In this document: positions 56,487 through 63,597 of the stretch, piece after piece
Numbering within the stretch: the stretch's first letter is position 1
How the letters are laid out: each line of letters starts with the position of its first letter
Source of the DNA: Ottowia massiliensis
GTDB lineage: Bacteria > Pseudomonadota > Gammaproteobacteria > Burkholderiales > Burkholderiaceae_C
Direction of reading: 5' to 3'
Assembly (NCBI RefSeq): GCF_900240305.1
Contig: NZ_LT964854.1
Location: forward strand, 2,604,001 to 2,668,000
Length of the DNA: 64,000 nucleotides
Notes under the pieces: generated by a model
Databases searched by the model: none
What the model saw: only the letters and a program-made list of their open reading frames with translations
Told to the model about the DNA's origin: nothing
Translations under genes and position numbers: made by a program

Positions 56487-56723
56487 TCAGCCTTGCACTG
56501 GAATTGTCCAGCCTGTAGAAACTATATCTTCAATTTGGGCATCTATAATATTATGGCATTCTTCTTGAAGAGAACCAGTAAATGTTCTCGCGGCTTCCGG
56601 TGATGGCCACTGAGATTCACAGTCATCACACATCAAGAGCAACTGATTATTATCAATGCATTTTACGGCAACTAAAGTGCCTTGCCTGCATGCAGGACAT
56701 TGCCCAAAATTTACGATATTCAT
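56487..56723 (-). CDS. Small zinc-ribbon protein, immunity candidate (module F)
   Basis: 78 residues with two Cys pairs, CPACRQG and CDDCESQW, spaced as in a zinc ribbon. The ATG at 56723 shares one base with the stop of the toxin remnant upstream (TAATG). Ends DIVSTGWTIPVQG. An immunity role is inferred from the coupling. Downstream, 56297-56486 holds nothing I recognise. Confidence 0.65.
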   Translation of the reverse strand: MNIVNFGQCPACRQGTLVAVKCIDNNQLLLMCDDCESQWPSPEAARTFTGSLQEECHNIIDAQIEDIVSTGWTIPVQG

Positions 56724-57093
56724 TACTTATGCCTCTTCATAAAAAATTCATAACCAACAGGAAGCGGTGCAATGCCTCCTGAAGGGAGGCCGGTTACTAT
56801 TCTAGAGGTTCCAGCCTCCGTTATGATAGTAACAAAATCTAGGCTTTCTAACTATCCACCCATGCCGCCGGCATAACCCGCATTTGACCTAGGTACGATA
56901 TAATAATCTCTTCCTCTAATATTGATTGGTTTAATCCCTAGGCGCCTTGCATTGCGCCATGCTTCTTCTACAACATCAATTGGATCGCCATAAAATACAC
57001 CTTGAGTAGGCTTTAACAAATTCATGGAGCCATGATTTACGCGAACGTGATGCCCAGCATCGCCACCAGTTCATGGGCTAATACGTGACCAGT
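56723..57093 (-). pseudogene. Displaced toxin C-terminus with a premature amber codon (module F)
   Basis: One frame reads DAGHHVRVNHGSMNLLKPTQ, GVFYGDPIDVVEEAWRNARR and YYIVPRSNAGYAGGMGG, then TAG (56852-56854), then in the same frame LESLDFVTIITEAGTSRIVT and APLPVGYEFFMKRHK before the natural TAA at 56723. A single nonsense change therefore inactivates an otherwise clean tip. Its 5' side is cut by the IS5 element at 57094. Toxin family not recognised. Confidence 0.7.
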
Positions 57094-57135
57094 CTAGGAC
57101 CTGTTGAGAGTCCCCTCTTATGCTGCAATCCCGCC

Positions 57136-57615
57136 ATGGAAAGAAGAGTATTGAGCGACAAGCAGTGGGCACTGATGGCCCCGCACTGCCTGGGCAAACC
57201 TGGCGATGCAGGGCCAAGAGGCACGGACAACCGTTTGTTTGTAGAGGCCGTGCTGTGGATCGTGCGCACAGGCAGCCCCTGGCGCGATTTGCCTGAAGAA
57301 TTCGGCAAATGCAACACCGTTTTCAAACGCTTTCGTGACTGGGTCAAGGCCGATATCTGGCAAAAACTCTTTGATGCCGTCAGCGGCCAGCCGGATATGC
57401 AATACGCCATGGTCGATGCCACNGATTTGCCTGAAAAATTCGGCAAATGCAACCCCGTTTTCAAACGCTTTCGTGACTGGGTCAAGGCCGATATCTGGCA
57501 AAAACTCTTTGATGCCGTCAGCGGCCAGCCGGATATGCAATACGCCATGGTCGATGCCACGATCGTGAAAGTGCACCGTCACGGCCAGGGCGCAGGACTC
57601 AAAGCCAGGCCATAG
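57136..57615 (+). CDS. IS5-family transposase, first reading frame
   Basis: MERRVLSDKQWALMAPHCLG, TDNRLFVEAVLWIVRTGSPW, RDLPEEFGKCNTVFKRFRDW and AMVDATIVKVHRHGQGAG, ending in TAG. This is the orfA half including the first catalytic Asp (VDATIVK). It carries the 137-bp duplication around N57423, so the apparent repeat of the RFRDWVKADIWQKL block is not real. The second half continues in another frame, as in IS427-group elements. Confidence 0.88.
   Translation: MERRVLSDKQWALMAPHCLGKPGDAGPRGTDNRLFVEAVLWIVRTGSPWRDLPEEFGKCNTVFKRFRDWVKADIWQKLFDAVSGQPDMQYAMVDAXDLPEKFGKCNPVFKRFRDWVKADIWQKLFDAVSGQPDMQYAMVDATIVKVHRHGQGAGLKARP
57286..57560. other. Assembly artefact: 137-bp duplication around N in the IS5 element
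   Basis: 57286-57422 and 57424-57560 are 137-bp copies around the N at 57423. They differ at a few bases (GAAGAATTC against GAAAAATTC), which suggests the two contig ends came from different copies of the element in the genome. Confidence 0.88.
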
Positions 57616-58019
57616 GGCACTCGCGTGGGGGCGTGAGCACCAAGATACTGGCCCTGTGCGATGCGCTGGGCAATCTGCTCAAGTTCGCTCTGATGCCATG
57701 CCAGCGGCATGACAGCAAAGGAGTCGAAGAGATGATCCGGAACCAAAAGTTTGAGGCGCTGCTGGCAGACAAAGCGTTTGATGTTCAATGGCTGATAGAG
57801 CGATTGCAAGCACAAGGCGTGCCAATCGTGATCTCGCAAAGATCCAATCGACGTCGGCCTTTGGCCATTGATGAGCACATGTACCGCTGGCGTCACCTCA
57901 TAGAAAACTTCTTTGGCAAGCTCAAGGAGTTCAAGCGCATAGCCATGCGCAGTGACAAGACCGATGCCAGCTTCAAGGCAGCGATCTATCTGGCTTCGGC
58001 TGTGATTCAATCTCGGTAA
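57604..58019 (+). CDS. IS5-family transposase, second reading frame
   Basis: The orfB part begins in frame with QAIGHSRGGVSTKILALCDA, the conserved block after the frameshift, has ADKAFDVQWLIERLQAQGVP and PIVISQRSNRRRPLAIDEHM, and ends with the C-terminal signature RHLIENFFGKLKEFKRIAMR then DKTDASFKAAIYLA. Expression probably depends on frameshifting from the first frame; an internal start near 57633 is unlikely to be used. Looks intact. Confidence 0.85.
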
Positions 58020-58079
58020 TTCTCAGCAGGCCCTAGAACCTGTTCAAAGTCTGGTCGTCAGTGGCGGCAGATCAGTGCA

Positions 58080-58170
58080 AGGCGCAAACTGCAGACGGGG
58101 TTTGAGGCTTTGACCCGGCGAGGCGTTTGCAACGCCCACGAGCGCCCGAGTCCGCATCAATCGCTTCCAC
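58080..58170. repeat. Second dispersed repeat type, copy B
   Basis: GCAAGGCGCAAACTGCAGACG, then ACCCGGCGAGGCGTTTGCAA and CGCCCACGAGCGCCCGAGTC; imperfect match to 17765-17860. Lies between the IS5 element and the TonB receptor stop. Confidence 0.5.
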
Positions 58171-58193
58171 GAACATAACCTTTGGACAGATTC

Positions 58194-60344
58194 TCAAAAC
58201 TCCGCCTTCACGCCCACGCCAATCTGGCGGGGCGGCATCATGGAAGAGACGATGCCGCCGGCCGTGCGGTCGTCGTGCATCCAGATGGGCAAAACGCGGT
58301 CGGCCAGGTTGTTCACCCAGGCGAAAAGCTGCACGTGGCGGTTGATCTGCCAGCTGGCGCGGGCGTTGATGACGGTGTGGCCGCCCACTTCGTAGCCGGG
58401 CAGGTTGTCGTCGGCGGAGTGAAAGCGCGCGGTGTGGCGCGCGTCCAGCGCCAGGTTCAGGCCGGGCGTGGGCGTCCACTCGGCGCCGAGCGAGAGGGTG
58501 TGGCGCGGCGCGCGGCCAAATTCATTGCCTTGCAGCAGCTGCCCGCCCGTGGCCTGAAAGCGCGAAATGCGCGTGTGCAGCAGCCCCAGCGCGGCTTTGA
58601 GGCGCCAGCGGGCGTTGGCCTGCCAATCGGCCGACACTTCCAGCCCACGGGCGCGGGCGCGGTCGGCATTGACCACCACCGCGCCATACAGGCGCCCATT
58701 GAGATAGTCGGGCAGCAGGCGCTGGGAGTGGCGCAAGTCGCTGAAAAACACGTTGCCCGTGAGCAGCATGCGCCCGCCCAGCAAGCTGGCGCGGCCAAAC
58801 AGCTCGTAGTTCCACAGCGTTTCAGCGTCAAAGCTGTACGTGCGCGATCGCGCGAAGCTCACGCCCGCGCCGCCGGGGTTGTAGCCCTTGCTCACCAGCG
58901 CGCCCACCGTGGCCGTGCGCGAGAGGTCATATGCCAGCGAGAGCTTGGGCAGCACGGCGTGAAAGCGCTGGTCATACGCCATCGGCGCGCGGGAAAAAGG
59001 CGTTTTGCCGCTGCGGCGGATGTGGTCGCTCTGGTAGCGCAGCCCGCCCGTGAGCAGCCAGCGCCCATCTGCGCCCAGGCGGCGGCTCAGCTCGCCATAC
59101 AGGCCCAGATTGCGCTTGCGGTCGTCAAACCGGGAGATGCCGCGCGTGTAGAGCAAGTCGTCCGAACGCGCGTGGTTCACGAACAGGCCCGCCGCGCCGC
59201 GCCAGACGGACTGGGCATCGCCAAAGTCCAGCTTGGTTTCGTGCGTGACGGTTTTGAGCGTGATGAGTGCGCCGCCGTTGGAAAACGGCTCGGCCACGCG
59301 CCGCACATTCAGGTGCGAGAAGCTGGCGCGGTGCGAGAGCGTCAGGTCATTGGCAAAACGCCAGGCCACATCAGCCACCACGCCGTTGTTCCACTGCCTG
59401 AAGCTGGGCATGGCCAGCGTCAGGCTGTCGTACCGGCTGTAAGGCGCATTGGCCGATTCGTTCGTGGGGCGGCTGCCTTGCGTGTGCGTGAGCGCCAGCC
59501 GCGCCGTGAGCTGGCGCAAGGCGGCAGGCTGCCACAGCAGCTTCAGGCGGGCGCTGCGCGACTCGAAGTCCTGATCCGTGTCGCCCTTGGCAAAGCGCGG
59601 GTTCACGTAGTGAATGAAGGTGTCGCGCTGGCTGGCATCCACCGCCAGGCGCGCGGCCAGCTCGTTGGACACCAGCGGCCCGGAAATCACCGCCGAAGCG
59701 CGCCGCGCGCGCATGCCGCCAGCGGATACCTGCGCCGCGCCTTCACGGTGAAACGTCGGCTCCTTGGTGTGCACCACAACGGCCCCGGCAATGCTGTTGG
59801 CCCCTTGCGAAACCGTCTGCGGGCCGCGAAACACCTCGATGCTTTCCACATCCCACAGCGGCTCGGCGCCAAACACCAGCTCGTTATAGCTCAGGTAGCG
59901 CCCGTCCACATTGATGGTGGCGCGCGGCACCGTGCCGCCCAAAAAGGCGCTCGCGCCAAAAATCGGCCCCTGCGCGTCTTGCCCGCGAATCACCGGCGCG
60001 GAAACCGTGCCCGCAAACACCACGTTGGGCACGTGTTCCAGCGCCTCCTGCACCGAAGAGCGCCCCGGCTGCGCCTCGACATCCTGCGCGTCCATCTTGG
60101 AAACAGAGGAAGCCGTGTCGCGCAAGCTGCGCTCGATGCGCTCGCCCGTGACGGTGATGGCCTCCAGCGTGCGCTCTTTTTCCTTGCCTTGTTCAGGCTC
60201 TGCCGCGCGAGCCTGCTCTGCGGCCGATACGGCTGATGCAGCGCAAGCCAGCGCGGCCGCGCAAGCCAGGGCATGAAACCAGCCCGGGCGCAAGCGGGCC
60301 AAAACACAAGAAGAACCAGGGCGGCGCAAAAACAGAGCGGGCAT
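58194..60344 (-). CDS. TonB-dependent outer-membrane receptor
   Basis: 716 residues. A GGAG site 6 nt upstream supports the ATG at 60344 over those at 60350 and 60377. The long signal peptide has a hydrophobic core ALACAAALACAASAVSAAEQ. The TonB box region is ITVTGERIE, the plug has SSVQEALEHVPNVVFAGTVS and ESIEVFRGPQTVSQGANSIA then GAVVVHTKEP, and the barrel ends IGVGVKAEF with terminal Phe. Substrate unknown; siderophore or other metal chelate is typical of such proteins. It stands alone, with no transport operon beside it. Confidence 0.9.
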   Translation of the reverse strand: MPALFLRRPGSSCVLARLRPGWFHALACAAALACAASAVSAAEQARAAEPEQGKEKERTLEAITVTGERIERSLRDTASSVSKMDAQDVEAQPGRSSVQEALEHVPNVVFAGTVSAPVIRGQDAQGPIFGASAFLGGTVPRATINVDGRYLSYNELVFGAEPLWDVESIEVFRGPQTVSQGANSIAGAVVVHTKEPTFHREGAAQVSAGGMRARRASAVISGPLVSNELAARLAVDASQRDTFIHYVNPRFAKGDTDQDFESRSARLKLLWQPAALRQLTARLALTHTQGSRPTNESANAPYSRYDSLTLAMPSFRQWNNGVVADVAWRFANDLTLSHRASFSHLNVRRVAEPFSNGGALITLKTVTHETKLDFGDAQSVWRGAAGLFVNHARSDDLLYTRGISRFDDRKRNLGLYGELSRRLGADGRWLLTGGLRYQSDHIRRSGKTPFSRAPMAYDQRFHAVLPKLSLAYDLSRTATVGALVSKGYNPGGAGVSFARSRTYSFDAETLWNYELFGRASLLGGRMLLTGNVFFSDLRHSQRLLPDYLNGRLYGAVVVNADRARARGLEVSADWQANARWRLKAALGLLHTRISRFQATGGQLLQGNEFGRAPRHTLSLGAEWTPTPGLNLALDARHTARFHSADDNLPGYEVGGHTVINARASWQINRHVQLFAWVNNLADRVLPIWMHDDRTAGGIVSSMMPPRQIGVGVKAEF

Positions 60345-60769
60345 CAACATCTCCAGCAGACAAACAAATGTCAGCAAGTGTCACGCGCCCCTTCGCGCCG
60401 CAAGCCCCTGGCCGGGAAAAGAAAGCGCCCAAGGCGGAAAAACGAAGAAAACAGCCAGGCCGCCAAAAAAACCGAAATCAAGGCAGCCCAGCAGCAGGCG
60501 CATGCGCACCGCTGGCCCAATGGGGCACTGCTTTCATGGCGATAGGCGGCCAGAAATCATCGCGCGCAACAACGCCAAATGCGCAAGGCGGGGCTATCGC
60601 TTGCTTAATTCACGCCATAACCGCAGCTGTGAACAGGCGGACTCGGATGGCCTGCAATCTGCGCCTTGCAGCTCAGCCCGATCCGCCGCTCCTCGCGGCC
60701 AAACAACAGCAGCTCGCGCAAACAGACCGCTTTCTTGCGGGCTGAATGGACTCCCGGAACATCAGAAAC
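60345..60769. other. Gene-free stretch upstream of the TonB receptor
   Basis: GC-rich sequence with only unconvincing open frames; it must contain the receptor promoter. I see no clear Fur box, hairpin or RNA gene. Confidence 0.5.
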
Positions 60770-60965
60770 AGGAGCTAATTTGACGGGGCAAAAACCGCGC
60801 TTGCGCAGTTCCTGCTAGGACCTCATGCTATTGAATGAGGAGCAAATAGAAGGCTACAGAAAGGCGGCAGCGCCCTTTCTGGATGGACTGCATGAGGCGG
60901 CACGGCTTGGTCAGACAAGAAAGCGGCAGTGGCCTTCGGCATGGCTGGCGCAGCCAAGAGCCGCT
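60770..60965 (+). repeat. Dispersed ~80-bp repeat, copy 8, with extension
   Basis: AGGAGCTAATTTGACGGG, core CTGCTAGGACCTCATGCTAT, closing GAGGAGCAAATAG, followed by a diverged form of the extension found at 18.2 and 27.3 kb (GACTGCATGAGGCGGCACGG). Unlike those, no RHS 5' end is attached. Confidence 0.83.
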
Positions 60966-61002
60966 CAGTCAGACAGTCCAATCAATATGGTCAAGCAAGC
61001 CC

Positions 61003-61503
61003 TCAACCACATTTTCTTGTATGTTTTCCTCTCCTATCGTGAATCAAGGCCTCATTTATTTCATTTACCAATGCGGCACTGATTTTTCTGACATAGGCAG
61101 AAAAATCTTCCTCATTTAACTTGCGGAAAGAATAAAAAGGAACGGAAAACCATCTTCCTGTAAACGGTATCGCATAAAAAGAATAATAGGGAATCAAATA
61201 TCCAACCCATACATCCTTTGCTGCGATATGTCCAAAAATCTGATGTTCATACCCGCTCTTCGCAACCGTGCCCGCACTAATGCGAAACTCTGGATATCCA
61301 TATTGCGGAAATTGAATCTCAAGAATATCAACAACATCTCCCCTGAACCTTTGAAATTTCCCGAATGGATAAAATTGCTCCAATTGCTTTTTCTCTTCTC
61401 CCTTTAAAAACACGCGCTCAAATTCCTGCTCCCCGAGCCTTGGAACAAGCTCATTTTTCACGGCATTCAGCATCCACCTGCGGTACATTTTGTATTTTTT
61501 CAT
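61003..61503 (-). CDS. Immunity-like hypothetical protein (DUF4304-like shape)
   Basis: 166 residues from the ATG at 61503. KKYKMYRRWMLNAVKNELVP, FRGDVVDILEIQFPQYGYPE and FRISAGTVAKSGYEHQI give the general look of DUF4304-type proteins, but I am not certain. AT-rich. It begins 37 nt after the stop of an RHS/tip remnant, so it is probably that tip's immunity protein. Confidence 0.55.
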   Translation of the reverse strand: MKKYKMYRRWMLNAVKNELVPRLGEQEFERVFLKGEEKKQLEQFYPFGKFQRFRGDVVDILEIQFPQYGYPEFRISAGTVAKSGYEHQIFGHIAAKDVWVGYLIPYYSFYAIPFTGRWFSVPFYSFRKLNEEDFSAYVRKISAALVNEINEALIHDRRGKHTRKCG

Positions 61504-61540
61504 GTCAACCAATCGCAATCATCATTGTCAGCGGCAGTTC

Positions 61541-61672
61541 TCATGGCTTTAATGCCTCATAATATGACACTCCGTCACGAGAAAGCCATGCCCCATCCAA
61601 TTTTTCGCTCGGTCTGCCCGCCGCGTTGTAGCGCAGTTGCCTTTCTCGGCCTGCTCCGGCCTGGCTATGCAA
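61541..61672 (-). pseudogene. RHS end fragment with short tip
   Basis: The minus strand reads GQAGAGRERQLRYNAAGRPS, clearly RHS-repeat-like (compare ERNWRYNAAGRLSEI in RHS2), then EKLDGAWLSRDGVSYYEALK and stop at 61541. It is the last scrap of an RHS gene or a tip carried without its shell. Confidence 0.6.
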
Positions 61673-61691
61673 TGATTTAGATATTCCATCC

Positions 61692-62078
61692 CTATATTCT
61701 TGTGGCATTGATATATTTGGCAGTCAAAAAATCATACGCCCTACAACACATCACGCCTGCGCACATTTCAAGAAATCCGAAAAACAGACAATACACGAAA
61801 ACAATCCTCCCTCCGGAAACGCCAGGAAAATCAGTCTCGCGGCCAAAAGAAAAATTGCCCAGAACATTTGTCACGGCGAAAAGAATTGATATGCAAATGA
61901 TAAAAATATATAAATATCGCCCATGCAAATTTCCAATCAGAAATCCGGCAATCATCATGCAAAACCACAGCAAGGACATCATTATCCATGAAAAAATGCC
62001 CATATGAAGCAAAAGAAACCAGAACGATGGAACCAGGCAGGCAATTGCAGCGGAGCATATTATCTTCTTGTGCATCAT
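61692..62078 (-). CDS. Four-helix membrane protein, immunity candidate
   Basis: 128 residues, almost wholly hydrophobic: ICSAAIACLVPSFWFLLLHM, WIMMSLLWFCMMIAGFLIG, YLYIFIICISILFAVTNVLG and IVFVYCLFFGFLEMCAGVMC. The ATG at 62078 is preferred over the next codon at 62075. No family recognised. As with the RHS2 partner, a membrane immunity protein against a pore-type tip is plausible. Confidence 0.5.
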   Translation of the reverse strand: MMHKKIICSAAIACLVPSFWFLLLHMGIFSWIMMSLLWFCMMIAGFLIGNLHGRYLYIFIICISILFAVTNVLGNFSFGRETDFPGVSGGRIVFVYCLFFGFLEMCAGVMCCRAYDFLTAKYINATRI

Positions 62079-62232
62079 GACCAAATCTCGTCAATGTAAA
62101 TCGCATCGTGGATCCAGATTAATCAGATAATCTGGACACATACTTGTTGGCAGGCGCACGTTGCATGTATATAATGCAACTTCAGCACAATTTTTTAAGA
62201 CAAGCATATTATATATGGTTTATTTCAAGATA

Positions 62233-62394
62233 TTATTTGTTCCTGTTTATCATCCTCCTGATCCAGCAAACAATGTCTGGCACCAGAGTTCGCCAATGAA
62301 GAATTATCAAAATACAAATAAGACACGGAATAGAAATGATTAATGCAAACGGCCACCAAAAGGACTCTCTTAAAAACCAAAGATTAACCACCAT
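62233..62394 (-). CDS. Short membrane protein (53 residues)
   Basis: ATG at 62392-62394 on the reverse strand to TAA at 62233. MVVNLWFLRESFWWPFALII is followed by a second hydrophobic stretch SIPCLICILIILHW and a basic tail RRMINRNK. It begins 45 nt after the stop of the tip fragment at 62439 and is AT-rich, so a small immunity protein is possible. No homology argument; low support. Confidence 0.35.
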   Translation of the reverse strand: MVVNLWFLRESFWWPFALIISIPCLICILIILHWRTLVPDIVCWIRRMINRNK

Positions 62395-62438
62395 ATAAAC
62401 ATATGAAATATGAAAAACAATAATTCAATCAGCGTCAT

Positions 62439-62642
62439 TTATAAACCCATTCTGCAATCACAGTTCTCATTACTCTTCACGGAAGCATGGAGGTGAGTCA
62501 CCCCGAACAGGGCCCTATTACTGTAAAAGCCGCAATGCCTGTCGCTATTCTTGACATAAACCAGCGTCCAGCCGGGTTGGCCCGTCCCAAATATACCTGC
62601 ACCCAAACCTAGTAAAAATCCGCCTGCTTTAGATTTCAATGC
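62439..62642 (-). pseudogene. Orphan RHS-type tip fragment
   Basis: A frame with KSKAGGFLLGLGAGIFGTGQ and PGWTLVYVKNSDRHCGFYSN, ending CDCRMGL at 62439. The glycine-rich hydrophobic start resembles the RHS2 tip in character. No start codon of its own that would make sense; lies downstream of decayed RHS DNA on the same strand. Confidence 0.45.
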
Positions 62643-62655
62643 CGTTATTCATTCC

Positions 62656-63490
62656 TTATTTTTTACGATTTCTTTTTCTCTTGCACCAATTCTCATTGGG
62701 GAATATCCAATACAGTCTCTTATCGTCTTCTGTTTTACTGTTCTTGTTATTTTTCTCTTTCAATGGCCTCTTCAAGAGTGACTCCTCGTTGAACACTAAC
62801 GAAAGTTGCCAAATCCAAAAATAGATTCGCAGTATCGCCAATATGTCTTTCGGATTTTTATTAACGTATAAGCAAACATTAATTCATCCCGCCAGCCCGA
62901 TCGGATCAGTCTGTATGTATCGCCCAGACCCGGCGCATAGCCCCTGCTCCAGTTCTGATGCAGCCCCGTTTCTGCATCAAAGTACTGTGTCCCCGGCAGC
63001 CTCAAATTGGTTTGCGCCATTGAAGCCGGATTGATTCTGGCCTTGCCGAAGACGCCACATCTGGCTCTTCACCTCGTCTCTCCCATTCAGGCTGATTTTC
63101 CGTTCAAGTTACCTGCCCTCACTTATCGGGCCTGCGACCAACGCCGCATGGCAGTCTTTCGCCGTGCTGGCTTTGCCTGCCGCTACCGTGACTCACTGGT
63201 AGGTGCGGCAACACGCCGATGGCGATGATGGACTCAGCTCAACCGCCGGCCAGTTCTTGTGTGCTTTCCGTGCAGTCCTGGTGGGCAGGCTTACTTGCCT
63301 CTGACTTTGCTGCGCTTGCCCCAGCTGTTGCACCAGCAACGACGCCAAGGTCAGTACGCGGGCACTGTCAGCGAAGGCAAGACTTTGGCGGGCGCGGCAA
63401 AAACATTGCAGGGCGTGAAGGGCTTCAGTTTGGCGTCAGCAGCAGGCAGAGACTGGCAGTGGCGGGGTGAGGGGCTGCCGAGTCAAAAAC
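62656..63490 (-). pseudogene. Decayed RHS gene with large internal deletions
   Basis: The upstream end (63290-63490) matches the RHS1 leader and signal-peptide region (GGCAGTGGCGGGGTGAG, AAGACTTTGGCGGGCG). Around 63100-63270 scraps of the mature N-terminus remain (CATGGCAGTCTT, TGTGCTTTCCGTGCAGTCCT). From 63020 the core follows directly (YFDAETGLHQNWSRGYAPGL), with shifts in GDTYRLIRSGWRDELMF where RHS2 has GRYVQADPIGLAGGI. A separate tail runs to 62656. All the repeats between are gone. Confidence 0.78.
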
Positions 63491-63569
63491 AGGAGCGAAT
63501 CTGAAAGGGCTAAAAACGGCTTTCGCGCACGTTCCACTAGGACATCATGCTATTGAATAAGGAGCAAAT
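63491..63569 (+). repeat. Dispersed ~80-bp repeat, copy 9
   Basis: AGGAGCGAATCTGAAAGGGC, core CACTAGGACATCATGCTATT, closing AAGGAGCAAATA. As with copies 4 and 5 it is attached to an RHS 5' end on the opposite strand, here a dead one. Confidence 0.87.
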
Positions 63570-63597
63570 ATAAGCAAGCCGGGATAATGCCGTAAAT

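Larger units (their letters stand above)
57094..58036 (+). mobile_element. IS5-family (IS427-like) insertion sequence
   Basis: Imperfect terminal repeats CTAGGACCTGTTGAGAGT on the left and the complement of CTAGGGCCTGCTGAGAAT on the right, with CTAG at both ends as in IS427-group elements. It encodes a two-frame transposase. True length is about 138 bp shorter because of the duplication around the N at 57423. It cut toxin module F. Confidence 0.88.
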
